A DNA stretch of 64,000 nt from positions 2,170,001 through 2,234,000 of the forward strand of contig NZ_CP117811.1 in NCBI RefSeq assembly GCF_028728065.1, written 5' to 3'. Every line of letters starts with the position of its first letter. Position 1 is the first letter of the stretch. Source of the stretch: Lentisphaera profundi (lineage in GTDB: Bacteria; Verrucomicrobiota; Lentisphaeria; Lentisphaerales; Lentisphaeraceae). Under the pieces are notes generated by a model that saw only the letters and a program-made list of their open reading frames with translations, was not told where the DNA came from and did no database searches. Positions 1 to 8,896 of this stretch are shown here, piece by piece. The position numbers were made by a program, and so were the translations under genes.

Positions 1-1301
1 TCCGTTTCAGGGTAATCCATCAAGTAAGCCGCTCGGGGCAATTCATCGGTCATTAAAGTCAAGGGAAAATTATTTTTTAATGAGCCATCTTTATTTAACC
101 AAAATTTTGTACGAGTTCTAATAAACATTTTTGATGAGCTGGTAATATGCAAATTCCTTATCGCAGCTTTAACATCATCGGACATAATCGCAGAATTTGT
201 ATTTTTCATCGGCATACTTAAACCCATATAAGACATTGCCCTTGTTGTCGTTGCTACAATAACTGCGTCGTAGAGACAATGTTCATCATTATCTAAAACA
301 ATAATCGGCTTATTTGAGCCCTCATCATAAAGTATATTTTTTACTCGTGTATTAAATTTCACCGCAGAACGATCTTCTAAAGAAGTTTGTTTTTGGCCGT
401 TAATCTCTACAGCATTGGTGTAAAATGAATTAGGTAACGATTCTACTCCCGATGGGAACATCTGCTGCTCCTCTTCCCATTGCATAAGAATGATCCTTGC
501 TAATTCTAACATATTTACAGGATACAAAGAGCCAAAACCACCTGAACCTACTCCCAATGCACCAAATGCTTTAAAATCCTCTTTAGTCCAATGCTGCATT
601 TTATCAGAAACTGCTTTAAAAAAACTACAATCTTTATACTTATCAATAAACTCGTGCTGCCAAATACGAGTCAGTTCTTTTAAATTTTTATCATTAGGCA
701 ATTGCTGCCATTTTGAAAAAGGCTTATATAAAAGACTTTTTAAATAATTCACCCACTCTTCGAAATCTTTGGCGATTTTCGCAAATGGACCTGGAGCTTG
801 TGAACCAGGTTCCCAATCATATGATTTATTATCATAAAAAAATTTGGTTCTCACTTTACCCGGATCTGGAAAGCTCAAACCCGCCTTTAAATTAAATTCA
901 TTGGCATACTTCCAAAAAGTTTTTTGTGATAGTGGAATTCTCATAGCTCCTAACTCCGCAAAAACATTTGATAAGGATCCATCTTCATTCGTAAATCGTT
1001 GTGACCAACAGCGACCTCCTATTCTGCTCCCCGCTTCTATAACCTCCACATTTACACCACATTTACTTAGTTCATACGCAGCACACATGCCACCCACACC
1101 CGCTCCTATAACTGCGACTTTCTTACCCTTCAAATTAGGTATATGCCCCAGATTATTATCTTTTCCAACAACCCTCGTAAAATCAAATAAATTATCAATA
1201 TATGGCCAGGCAACAAAAGTCTCAGACTTCACAGGCTCCGGAAATAAATCTTCAATTGTTGGTACTAATTGACCATCTTCAAAAATATTTTCAGCTGACA
1301 T
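1..1301 (-). CDS. FAD-dependent amine oxidase (flavin monoamine oxidase family), 3' end cut by window
   Basis: Reading the minus strand from the ATG at 1301 gives an uninterrupted frame of 433 codons to the window edge. After about 45 residues comes a Rossmann dinucleotide-binding motif (VAVIGAGVGGMCAAYEL), followed by an acidic residue at the end of beta-2 (VEVIEAGSRIGGRCW), which is the FAD-binding signature of the monoamine oxidase / L-amino acid oxidase superfamily. The N-terminal extension before the Rossmann fold resembles tryptophan 2-monooxygenase or L-amino acid oxidase types rather than short amine oxidases. A strong Shine-Dalgarno (TTAAGGAG) lies 8-10 bases upstream. No signal peptide is seen, so it is likely cytoplasmic. 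The C-terminal part with the substrate pocket is missing, so the substrate cannot be named. It is divergent from the unknown gene at 1561, across a long palindrome. Confidence 0.85.
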   Translation of the reverse strand, partial: MSAENIFEDGQLVPTIEDLFPEPVKSETFVAWPYIDNLFDFTRVVGKDNNLGHIPNLKGKKVAVIGAGVGGMCAAYELSKCGVNVEVIEAGSRIGGRCWSQRFTNEDGSLSNVFAELGAMRIPLSQKTFWKYANEFNLKAGLSFPDPGKVRTKFFYDNKSYDWEPGSQAPGPFAKIAKDFEEWVNYLKSLLYKPFSKWQQLPNDKNLKELTRIWQHEFIDKYKDCSFFKAVSDKMQHWTKEDFKAFGALGVGSGGFGSLYPVNMLELARIILMQWEEEQQMFPSGVESLPNSFYTNAVEINGQKQTSLEDRSAVKFNTRVKNILYDEGSNKPIIVLDNDEHCLYDAVIVATTTRAMSYMGLSMPMKNTNSAIMSDDVKAAIRNLHITSSSKMFIRTRTKFWLNKDGSLKNNFPLTLMTDELPRAAYLMDYPET

Positions 1302-1359
1302 ACTCTTCTCTCCTTAATTATTGATAACAACACTTACAACACGAAATTTACGAACTAGT

Positions 1360-1406
1360 AAATATTTTTGATCTGATTTGCAAGGCAAATCAAATCAAAA
1401 ATATTT
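1360..1406. promoter_or_regulatory. 21-bp imperfect palindrome between divergent genes
   Basis: Two 21-base arms (1360-1380 and 1386-1406) are inverted copies with a single mismatch, separated by the 5-base spacer CAAGG. The arms contain AAATATTTTTGATC and its complement. It lies 59 bases upstream of the amine oxidase start. There is no adjoining T-run on either strand beyond the arms themselves, so it is more likely a dimeric-regulator operator or a leader hairpin than a terminator. Function is inferred. Confidence 0.5.
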
Positions 1407-1560
1407 AACATTCCAAATATGAACCATCAACAAATAGAACAGCTCATTTACGGGTCACTTTAAAAGTGAACTCTAAGTAAGCCATTAAGTCGATAGTTTA
1501 AGTTAACTATCAAAAATATATTTAAATCTGAAGATTTAAATAAATAGGAATTCATAAATT

Positions 1561-2097
1561 ATGGATATAATTAGAAAGAAGCATCACAGTATAAATACTT
1601 CACCTTGGACTTCCTTTTCAACTATTACTGAGCAGAAATCCTCCTTATTTAAACAAGAGATCCAACAAGTAACTGGATCTAAATACATACCTCTATCGAG
1701 CTGTGAAAATAAAAAAAACACTGCTCTCAAAAAATTCAGATGTTACCTATATGTAAATAAAAAAATAAAATTTTTCACTATTGAACTATTAGAAAAGTTT
1801 TTAGGGAAGATTCATATAATAAAAATCTCATCTTTGAAGTCTTGGAGAAATTTAGCGATATCTAATGACCTGTGTGATACTTCTTGTAAAATATTTCAAG
1901 CATTTATAAAAAATACCCATGGAGTTAAATATTTCCCTTTAGGCCATGAGTTAAATCTAGTAGAAAATGAGTCAAGATTTAGTTTTTCCTGTATCGCAAT
2001 GATGACCAATATGGGCAACTCTCTACTCATACTAAAACTAATTCTAGTAGAAGACAAAAATAATAAACTACATTTTCAACAAGTTGATCGCTTATAA
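1561..2097 (+). CDS. hypothetical protein, 178 aa
   Basis: An open frame of 178 codons starting at an ATG with a weak AGGAA about 10 bases upstream. The product is Lys/Ile/Ser-rich with no signal peptide and no clear transmembrane segment; the segment near residues 145-163 (CIAMMTNMGNSLLILKLILV) is hydrophobic but short. I recognise no family. Codon use is AT-rich, more so than in the sugar operon downstream. It may be a lineage-specific gene; coding status rests on ORF length and a plausible RBS only. Confidence 0.5.
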   Translation: MDIIRKKHHSINTSPWTSFSTITEQKSSLFKQEIQQVTGSKYIPLSSCENKKNTALKKFRCYLYVNKKIKFFTIELLEKFLGKIHIIKISSLKSWRNLAISNDLCDTSCKIFQAFIKNTHGVKYFPLGHELNLVENESRFSFSCIAMMTNMGNSLLILKLILVEDKNNKLHFQQVDRL

Positions 2098-2231
2098 AAC
2101 ACCCGAAAAAAGAACATAGCCTAAATGAATAAGTGAATCCTATCTGAACCTCCACCAGAATTGCATGCCTACTCCTCACATAATAGATTTTTAAGGAGAT
2201 AGACTATTTGAAATTTTATAAGGAGATATAT

Positions 2232-3170
2232 ATGGATACTGCAATAATGGCCGGTTATATGAATGACTGGAATCGCTACAAATGTAACCTCACTCAAATG
2301 GCTAAGCATGGATATAATGCTTTGATTTTTACTCATGCGAACATACATGATGGTTATATCCGTATGGCCCAGGAATTCCTTAATACCTACATTGGTACCG
2401 AACTACTTTCTAAAGATATTCAAAAAGCAAAATTATGTGGCGCCACACGTATTTTAATCACAGTAAGTTTAACTAAGAATTCATTCAATCCTAAAGGCAG
2501 CCCTGAAACTCTTGCTCATGAAATCATTCGATTTCTGTACCTTTATGGATTTGATGGTATTAACTTTGGTGATGCTATGGATATTAGTCCTGAATATTTT
2601 GATAAACTCTGTTCCTTGATTCAAAAAATAGATAAATCAGTCCTATTGGCAGCTTCCCCCATGCTCTATCAAAAAAGAAAATCTCAAACTATTCAGATGC
2701 ACACAAAACATAGCGATTATTTTTATAATGTTGCTATCTACAATAAAAGGTTTGATTACATTTTCCTCAAAGCATTTAATGATCCAACTATCAATATCGA
2801 TGGTTATACTGAAAAAGATGCCGAGTTTATTTCAGCTAGTTTCAAACAAATCAAACGTACCGTTCCTTTAAAAACTAAAATCGCTATTGGACAGCCGCCC
2901 AATGACACGATTTGTAAATTCAGTGTATTTAACCGTAAAGATAAAAAAGATTTAATTTATAAACTCATTAAAGATCAATATGAATCTATTTGTGAGGGTC
3001 AGCAATTTGGTGGCGCTGTGGTCTGGGATGTCAACGCAGATTGCAAAAATTCTTACCGGTTTGTTGAAGCTGTCAAAAACTCAATTGAACCCATGAAGCA
3101 CATAAAAACAGGACACCGAAGACCTCCATACCTTTTCAATTATCCTCATTTAAACACTAACGTATCCTAA
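2232..3170 (+). CDS. GH18-like TIM-barrel protein without the catalytic motif
   Basis: A 312-residue protein with the strand pattern of glycoside hydrolase family 18. The strand-4 motif that in active chitinases reads DGIDIDxE appears here as DGINFGDAM, so both the aspartate pair and the catalytic glutamate are gone. A late strand GGAVVWDVNAD matches the GH18 beta-8 signature, and KIAIGQPPND fits beta-6. No signal peptide is seen, unlike secreted chitinases. I chose the ATG at 2232 because AAGGAGATATAT directly precedes it; a second AAGGAG precedes an in-frame TTG at 2208, giving 8 more residues. It may bind a glycan or be a diverged barrel of unknown role. It is followed 10 bases later by a small unknown gene. 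Confidence 0.6.
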   Translation: MDTAIMAGYMNDWNRYKCNLTQMAKHGYNALIFTHANIHDGYIRMAQEFLNTYIGTELLSKDIQKAKLCGATRILITVSLTKNSFNPKGSPETLAHEIIRFLYLYGFDGINFGDAMDISPEYFDKLCSLIQKIDKSVLLAASPMLYQKRKSQTIQMHTKHSDYFYNVAIYNKRFDYIFLKAFNDPTINIDGYTEKDAEFISASFKQIKRTVPLKTKIAIGQPPNDTICKFSVFNRKDKKDLIYKLIKDQYESICEGQQFGGAVVWDVNADCKNSYRFVEAVKNSIEPMKHIKTGHRRPPYLFNYPHLNTNVS

Positions 3171-3180
3171 GGTGTATACT

Positions 3181-3501
3181 ATGAAAACTGCTGTTATCTT
3201 TTGTAATAAAATTTCGGAACGAAATTTAAGTCAATCCATTAAGGAAATTTTACATATAGAAACTAAGTCGAAATTTTTCCATTACCCTACAGTTTTTGAA
3301 CTCCAAAATCTAAGAGTCGAAATTTTAAAAAACTATGGAGGAGAAGATATTAATGGAAAATACTACAAGTGGTATATTGACATATCTTCACAAACATCTG
3401 ATGGTAATGATTTTAAAAATAAACTTAGTCAATTAAATAAACACTTAGAATCAAGGTGTAAGACATGGGTTGATTGGGATTATTACGTGAATTTAGGATA
3501 A
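3181..3501 (+). CDS. hypothetical protein, 106 aa
   Basis: A small frame just downstream of the GH18-like gene, probably in the same transcript. The ATG at 3181 is preferred because AAGGTG sits six bases upstream, at the stop of the previous gene; an in-frame GTG at 3172 would add three residues. The product is soluble, has no signal peptide, and contains an aromatic C-terminal segment (WVDWDYYVNLG). No family recognised. A hairpin terminator follows at once. Confidence 0.55.
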   Translation: MKTAVIFCNKISERNLSQSIKEILHIETKSKFFHYPTVFELQNLRVEILKNYGGEDINGKYYKWYIDISSQTSDGNDFKNKLSQLNKHLESRCKTWVDWDYYVNLG

Positions 3502-3507
3502 AAGCAC

Positions 3508-3551
3508 AAATACTCATTAAACCGCTCATAGAAACTGACCAATGAGTATTT
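3508..3551. terminator. hairpin terminator between convergent genes
   Basis: Inverted arms AAATACTCATT (3508-3518) and AATGAGTATTT (3541-3551) form a perfect 11-bp stem with a 22-base loop, followed by TTTATG on the plus strand and preceded by A-rich sequence, so it could work in both directions between the small gene at 3181 and the AraC gene. Confidence 0.55.
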
Positions 3552-3585
3552 TTATGTAACACATACACTTTAGATTCTTACTCAA

Positions 3586-4425
3586 TTAAGCCTCGAGACT
3601 ATTGTCTAATGGAAGTGCATTTCTGCGATACTCCAAAGGCGTCATATTATTGTATTTTTTAAAACGAGCACAAAAATGACTCTTAGAACTAAAGCCTAAC
3701 AGAAAGGTAATATCTTTGATACTATGAGTGGTTGTACTCAAAAAATGACAAGCGTGAGTAATGCGAATATGCTCCACATAATTAATCGGACTCTTGCCCA
3801 TTTCTTTTTTAAACAAGCGGCAAAATGCAGCTTCTGAGATACTCGCTCGTGCGGCTAAAATGGGCAAAGTAATACTCCTGCTATAGTTAGCCTGAATATA
3901 CCGTACTGCACCTACTATTCTTTGATCGAGTCCCGAATGCTCTAAATCTTGTTGGACCCGTGCAATGCGGATCAAAATCTCCTCTAGGCGATTCATTGCC
4001 AATTGCTCCGAAAAAGCCACTTCTTCTTGAACTAAATCAATCGCCTCTTGGATCAAATTAATAATCATATCATAGAGTTCTTGATTGGGAATTTTAAAAT
4101 AAAATAGTCCATCCCTCACTTCATTCCATTGCAAGAAACTCAACCAATGGGGACGCGGAATAAAATGAGCCCAGTACGCTGCCCAATGGCCACCCTCTTC
4201 GGGCAAACCATAATCATGAGCAATTCGAGGCGGTAATAAAACACATTCCAAGCCTTCCATAAATAAATCACCCTGCTGGTGATGGAAAACTCCTTTGCCT
4301 TTGTGATGAATCAATAATTGCCAGTCTTGTGTCCCTTCTTCACGGTAACAAGTATAGGCTTGATGAAGGCTAAAGTGACCCACAGTTATATCCCTCAATG
4401 GGGGTGGCGGAACATTGTGACGCAT
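3586..4425 (-). CDS. AraC-family transcriptional regulator
   Basis: About 279 residues. The N-terminal half is a cupin-like AraC sensor domain (HQAYTCYREEGTQDWQLL ... GHWAAYWAHF), the usual sugar-sensing fold. The C-terminal roughly 100 residues carry the two helix-turn-helix motifs of the AraC/XylS family (IRVVQxx-type first helix region RIVGAVRYIQANY; second HTH around ITFLLGFSSKSHFCARFKK, with the family hallmark GFSSKSHF). The ATG at 4425 has GGAG seven bases upstream; an upstream TTG at 4446 is less likely. It is divergent from galE with 148 bases between, so control of the sugar operon is the natural inference. Confidence 0.9.
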   Translation of the reverse strand: MRHNVPPPPLRDITVGHFSLHQAYTCYREEGTQDWQLLIHHKGKGVFHHQQGDLFMEGLECVLLPPRIAHDYGLPEEGGHWAAYWAHFIPRPHWLSFLQWNEVRDGLFYFKIPNQELYDMIINLIQEAIDLVQEEVAFSEQLAMNRLEEILIRIARVQQDLEHSGLDQRIVGAVRYIQANYSRSITLPILAARASISEAAFCRLFKKEMGKSPINYVEHIRITHACHFLSTTTHSIKDITFLLGFSSKSHFCARFKKYNNMTPLEYRRNALPLDNSLEA

Positions 4426-4573
4426 AGGAAGACTCCATAATATCAATATTGTGATACACTATATCAAATTTCTATTATTGTAAATAGCCCTGCTAATCAT
4501 TATTATTGATAGTGTGCGAATAATTTGGCTTATTTTAGATGAGCTCTAAGAAGATATTAGTAAGGAATTGTTT

Positions 4574-5605
4574 ATGAAGAAAATCCTGATAACTGGTGGT
4601 GCAGGCTATATTGCCTCTCATACCAACATTGAATTGCTCAAAGATAACTATGAATTAGTTTTACTAGACAATTTCTCTAACTCATCAATGGAGAGTGTAA
4701 ATCGCGTAGAAGAACTCAGTGGGAAAAAAGTTCGCTTTTACCAAGCTGATTTATTAAATAGCGATCAGCTCAATCACGTTTTTGAACAAGAAAAAAATAT
4801 TGATGCGGTGATTCATTTTGCCGCTTTAAAATCTGTCGGTGAATCCGTCGAAAAGCCTTTAGATTATTATGAAAATAATATCTCTGGCTCACTCAATCTT
4901 TACCGAGCGATGCAGAAATACCAAGTCAAAAATATCGTCTTCAGTTCATCTGCCACCGTTTATGGTGACCCGGATGAAATCCCCGTAAAAGAAGATGCCC
5001 CTACTCGATGCACCAATCCTTATGGTCATACTAAACTAATGATGGAACAAATCCTTTTGGATAGTGCTAAAGCTTACGATTGGAACGTTGTCATCCTGCG
5101 TTACTTCAATCCTGCGGGAGCTCATGAATCAGGTCGTATTGGCGAAGATCCCGAATATCCCGCCAACTTACTCCCTTTTGTCAGTCAAGTTGCTGCAGGT
5201 GTCAGAGAAAAAGTAATGGTCTTTGGCAATGATTGGGAAACCCATGATGGCACCGGTGTTCGCGATTATATTCACGTCGTTGATTTGGCTCAAGCCCACG
5301 TAAAATCCATCGAAAAACTCAAAAATTCCAGTGGCAGCTTTATCTACAATATTGGTACTGGCCGTGGTTATTCCGTTTTGGAAATGATCTCCGCTTTCAG
5401 TCAAGCTTGTGGTCACGATGTGCCCTACGAAATTGGTCCCCGCCGTGAAGGTGATATTGGCGAAGTCATGGGCGACCCACAAAAAAGTGCTCAAGAACTC
5501 AAATGGACCGCTCAATACGGACTTAAAGATATGGTGGATAGTGCCTGGAAATGGCAAAGCGAAAACCCACAAGGCTACAGATCATCAACTCAGGAGAACA
5601 CATGA
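4574..5605 (+). CDS. galE: UDP-glucose 4-epimerase
   Basis: A 343-residue extended short-chain dehydrogenase/reductase. The NAD-binding motif GGAGYIAS is at the N-terminus, the catalytic Ser lies in SSSATVYG (about 125-127), and the Tyr/Lys pair is Y150 and K154 in NPYGHTK. The length is normal for GalE. It interconverts UDP-glucose and UDP-galactose, and in many bacteria also the UDP-N-acetylhexosamines, in the cytoplasm. The start at 4574 has AAGGAA six bases upstream. The stop overlaps the next start (ATGA), so the symporter gene is translationally coupled. It is the first gene of the AraC-controlled sugar operon. Confidence 0.95.
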   Translation: MKKILITGGAGYIASHTNIELLKDNYELVLLDNFSNSSMESVNRVEELSGKKVRFYQADLLNSDQLNHVFEQEKNIDAVIHFAALKSVGESVEKPLDYYENNISGSLNLYRAMQKYQVKNIVFSSSATVYGDPDEIPVKEDAPTRCTNPYGHTKLMMEQILLDSAKAYDWNVVILRYFNPAGAHESGRIGEDPEYPANLLPFVSQVAAGVREKVMVFGNDWETHDGTGVRDYIHVVDLAQAHVKSIEKLKNSSGSFIYNIGTGRGYSVLEMISAFSQACGHDVPYEIGPRREGDIGEVMGDPQKSAQELKWTAQYGLKDMVDSAWKWQSENPQGYRSSTQENT

Positions 5606-7509
5606 ATCAAGTCATCACAAACATAACTCTGACCGGACTTGATTGGTCATTTATCATTGGCTTTTTTATTATCGCCATTGGCATTGGTATTTACACCTCA
5701 CGCTCCGCAGGTAAATCAGAAGAAGATTTCTTCCTCGGCGGACGTTCCATGCCGTGGTGGCTACTCGGTTTCTCTATGGTGGCAACCACCTTCTCCACCG
5801 ACACGCCAAACTTTGTAACTGATATTATTCGTAAAGATGGTGTGGCATCCAACTGGATGTGGTGGTCGTTTCTACTTACTGGCATGCTCACAGTATTCGT
5901 CTATGCAGGTCTCTGGCGTCGCTCAGGAGTGACCACAGATGTAGAGTTCTACGAAATGCGTTACTCAGGTAAAGCAGCCGCATTTTTACGTGGTTTCCGT
6001 GGTATTTATCTCGGTGTGGTATTTAATATTTTGATTATGGCAATGGTTTCTTTGGCGGCAATCAAAATTGGCGGTATCATGCTTGGTCTCAGTCCTTGGG
6101 AAGTCCTGGGTTACTCCGCAGCTGTAACAGTAATTTTCTCCGCACTTGGTGGATTTAAAGGTGTACTTCTTACTGACTTCTTACTCTTTATTATTGCGAT
6201 GGTTGGTTCTGTTGGCGCGGCGTACTATGCACTTGACCACGAGTCTGTCGGTGGTATGACTGGTCTTTTAGAGCATTTTCAAAGTACACCTGAGCTCGCT
6301 TCAAAACTCGATATCTTTCCAAAAACTGATAGTACCATCTTTATGTCAGTATTTATTATTCCACTCGCCGTTCAATGGTGGGCTGCCTATTTCCCTGGTG
6401 CTGAGCCCGGTGGTGGTGGTTACCTCGTTCAGCGTATGCTTGCCGCGAAAGATGAAAAGAATGCCGTTTCTGCGACACTGTTCTTCAACTTCGCTCACTA
6501 TGCACTTCGTCCCTGGCCTTGGATTATCGTGGCTCTTTGTTCGATGATTGTTTTCCCCGACCTCGCGTCTATTCAGGCTGCCTTCCCCGGAGCGGAAAAA
6601 ATTGGTGAAGACTCGGCTTATTCTGCGATGCTTGCAAAAACACTTCCCGTCGGTTGGATGGGACTCGTTCTTACTTCACTTATCGCAGCTTACATGTCTA
6701 CTATCTCGACTCACCTCAACTGGGGTTCATCATATGTCGTGAATGATATCTACTTGCGTTTTCTTAAACCAAAGGCCAGTCAAAAAGAACTTGTCTGGGT
6801 TGGTCGTATCTCTACCGTACTACTCATGATAGTCACTTCATTTGTCGCTCTTTTCCTTGAGAGTGCATCCACTGCCTTTAACTATATTATCATGATGGGT
6901 GCGGGTACTGGCGCATTATTAATCCTACGTTGGTTCTGGTGGAGAGTTAATGCTTACTGTGAAATCGTTGCGATGATTTCATCATTTACATTAGCGATAC
7001 TTCTCAACTGGACGGGTCTCTTCACGCCTATAAAAAATCTAGCTGGCGAAGTAACACAAAAAGCTATTTACTCAGGTGCAGATCTAGCTCTCAGCCTTAC
7101 TGAGGCCATTGGCTTCACTGTTGCTTGGGGTGACCTCAAGATTCTCATTGGTGTGGCGATCACTACCGTCGCATGGTTACTCGTTGCTTTCTTTGGTCCT
7201 ACCACAGATAAAAATGTCCTACGCTCTTTCTTGGAAAAAGTAAATCCTGGTGGCGCCGGTTGGAAAGTTGTTGTTGACGCAGCCGAAGCTGAAGGCAAAC
7301 CCATTCAACCCACACACGAAGCTGATAGTATTCCCAAAGGCATCCTTTGTATGGTTCTCGGTTGTATCGGTGTTTATAGCTTACTCTTTGCCATCGGTTA
7401 TTGGCTCTATGGAAAAACGACTCTCATGAGCATCTTCTTTGTCACCAGTGCCGTGGCAACTGTCATTCTTTTCAAAGTTTGGGGCAGCAAAAAAACAAAA
7501 GCTAATTAA
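5602..7509 (+). CDS. sodium:solute symporter (SSS family)
   Basis: A 635-residue integral membrane protein with about 14 hydrophobic segments. The N-terminus has the SSS pattern YTSRSAGKSEEDFFLGGRSMPWW after the first helix, then the GFSMVATTFSTDTPNF helix (Na2-site region) and a long glycine/aromatic-rich core. The extra C-terminal helices fit the longer SSS members common in PVC bacteria. It should import a sugar or related solute with Na+. The ATG at 5602 has CAGGAG five bases upstream and overlaps the galE stop by four bases. Substrate is inferred from context: a hexose or N-acetylhexosamine. Confidence 0.92.
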   Translation: MNQVITNITLTGLDWSFIIGFFIIAIGIGIYTSRSAGKSEEDFFLGGRSMPWWLLGFSMVATTFSTDTPNFVTDIIRKDGVASNWMWWSFLLTGMLTVFVYAGLWRRSGVTTDVEFYEMRYSGKAAAFLRGFRGIYLGVVFNILIMAMVSLAAIKIGGIMLGLSPWEVLGYSAAVTVIFSALGGFKGVLLTDFLLFIIAMVGSVGAAYYALDHESVGGMTGLLEHFQSTPELASKLDIFPKTDSTIFMSVFIIPLAVQWWAAYFPGAEPGGGGYLVQRMLAAKDEKNAVSATLFFNFAHYALRPWPWIIVALCSMIVFPDLASIQAAFPGAEKIGEDSAYSAMLAKTLPVGWMGLVLTSLIAAYMSTISTHLNWGSSYVVNDIYLRFLKPKASQKELVWVGRISTVLLMIVTSFVALFLESASTAFNYIIMMGAGTGALLILRWFWWRVNAYCEIVAMISSFTLAILLNWTGLFTPIKNLAGEVTQKAIYSGADLALSLTEAIGFTVAWGDLKILIGVAITTVAWLLVAFFGPTTDKNVLRSFLEKVNPGGAGWKVVVDAAEAEGKPIQPTHEADSIPKGILCMVLGCIGVYSLLFAIGYWLYGKTTLMSIFFVTSAVATVILFKVWGSKKTKAN

Positions 7510-7544
7510 TAGACTTTTATAAAAAACGATTTCAGGAAAATATT

Positions 7545-8624
7545 ATGAGTAAATACGATTTAAAAAGTGTGATGCTACAATTCAAAGCTCCAGGCGAATT
7601 CAATAATGGCGTACCTTATGGTGGCGGCCATATTAATGATACTTTTAAAGTAGAGATGACTACCGGTGATAGTACCACACGCTACATTCTTCAGCGTATC
7701 AATCACTTGGTCTTTAAACGCCCAGATAAAATGATGGATAACATTCACCGCGTTACTGAGCATCTACGCAATAAAGAACATAGTGCCTTTAAAAACCCTA
7801 TGTATTTAATTAAAACTCACGATGATGAAATTTTTCATCACGATCCCAATGGCAATTACTGGAGAGTCTACAATTTCATCGAAGGTGCTTTAACTTACGA
7901 TATAATTGAATCTACTGAGCAAGCCTATCAAGGCGCAAAAGCTTTTGGTACTTTTCAGTGTGAGTTGTCTGATTTACCTGGTGAGGACCTTTATGAAACG
8001 ATCCCCGATTTTCATAATACACCCAAGCGCTACAAAGATTTTGAGCAGGCAACTATTGAGGGCATTACCGAGCGCATTAATTTTGCGGAAGATGAAATTT
8101 CTCAGGCAAAAAAACTACGTAAATTTGCCCCTGCTATCACCGATCTCTTAGCTGCTGGCTCTATTCCCCATCGCGTAACGCACAATGATACCAAACTCAA
8201 TAATGTGATGCTTGAAAACGAGACTAATATTGGTGTTTGTGTCATTGACCTGGATACTTTAATGACCGGTTCTGCACTCTATGACTTTGGCGATTTCATT
8301 CGTACCGCGGGACGTATTGGTGCGGAAGATGAAAAAGATTTAGATAAAATCAGCTTCTGTCATGAAATGTATGAGGCTTCATTAAAAGGTTATTTAGAAA
8401 CGGCTGGTGAAGCTTTAAATGATGTCGAAAAAGAAAACCTCGGCATTAGTTCCATTGTCATTACTTATGAAGTGGGCCTCCGTTTTTTAACGGATTATTT
8501 GATGGGAGATACTTACTTCAAAACAAAGCACGAGACTCACAATCTTGAGCGTGCTCGCGTGCAATTCAAAATGGCCCGCGAAATTAAAAAGCACCTCAGT
8601 CAACTTAATGAGTTAGTAAAATAA
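7545..8624 (+). CDS. NahK-like N-acetylhexosamine 1-kinase (APH-fold phosphotransferase)
   Basis: A 359-residue aminoglycoside-phosphotransferase-fold kinase. It has the glycine loop PYGGGHINDTF near residue 24, RYILQRIN near 46, the Brenner catalytic motif HNDTKLNN (catalytic D215) and the metal-binding DLDT (about 235-238). The N-terminal pattern GHINDTF...YILQRIN matches bifidobacterial NahK, which phosphorylates GlcNAc/GalNAc at C1 in the lacto-N-biose/galacto-N-biose pathway. Its neighbours galE, a sugar-type transporter and a nucleotidyltransferase fit that role. The start has CAGGAA about six bases upstream. Exact sugar specificity is inferred. Confidence 0.8.
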   Translation: MSKYDLKSVMLQFKAPGEFNNGVPYGGGHINDTFKVEMTTGDSTTRYILQRINHLVFKRPDKMMDNIHRVTEHLRNKEHSAFKNPMYLIKTHDDEIFHHDPNGNYWRVYNFIEGALTYDIIESTEQAYQGAKAFGTFQCELSDLPGEDLYETIPDFHNTPKRYKDFEQATIEGITERINFAEDEISQAKKLRKFAPAITDLLAAGSIPHRVTHNDTKLNNVMLENETNIGVCVIDLDTLMTGSALYDFGDFIRTAGRIGAEDEKDLDKISFCHEMYEASLKGYLETAGEALNDVEKENLGISSIVITYEVGLRFLTDYLMGDTYFKTKHETHNLERARVQFKMAREIKKHLSQLNELVK

Positions 8625-8626
8625 AT

Positions 8627-8761
8627 CACGATTACCCACAATAAAGGGCATGATGCGACCCGTACGAGAAGGACGCTGTCCCTCTCGAGCTCTCCCTGTA
8701 AGGATTTGCCAATCCTTAACCAGGCGACCAGGGCGGTGCCCCCCTTTATGCTTAATCGTAA
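8627..8761. repeat. interspersed repeat, copy A (about 135 bp, palindromic core)
   Basis: Outer imperfect inverted arms (CACGATTACCCACAATAAAGGG at the left; CCCTTTATGCTTAATCGT at the right) bracket a core with the palindrome AAGGATTTGCCAATCCTT (8700-8717) followed by ACCAGGCGACCAGGG. The same order of blocks recurs inverted at 13515-13680 and in part at 10500-10560. It sits between the kinase and nucleotidyltransferase genes. It has no coding capacity that I can support and behaves like a REP/MITE-type non-coding repeat. Confidence 0.7.
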
Positions 8762-8896
8762 AATAAACTAATTCTCATGGGGCCTCAATCGCCCCATGTC
8801 CCCCGCTAGACACTCGCTATAAAACACTCATCAATGGAAGTTTCTCAACTTCCTAAAATAAATGCGCCCCAAGAGGGCAAATTCAGGAGAATAAAC

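Noticed and set aside
490-1272. Three plus-strand frames over the first 1.3 kb
   Set aside because: They lie opposite the partial amine oxidase, whose minus-strand frame has the FAD motif and a strong RBS.
5168-5572. A 134-codon minus-strand frame inside galE
   Set aside because: It lies antisense to a clearly coding gene and has no family signature or RBS.
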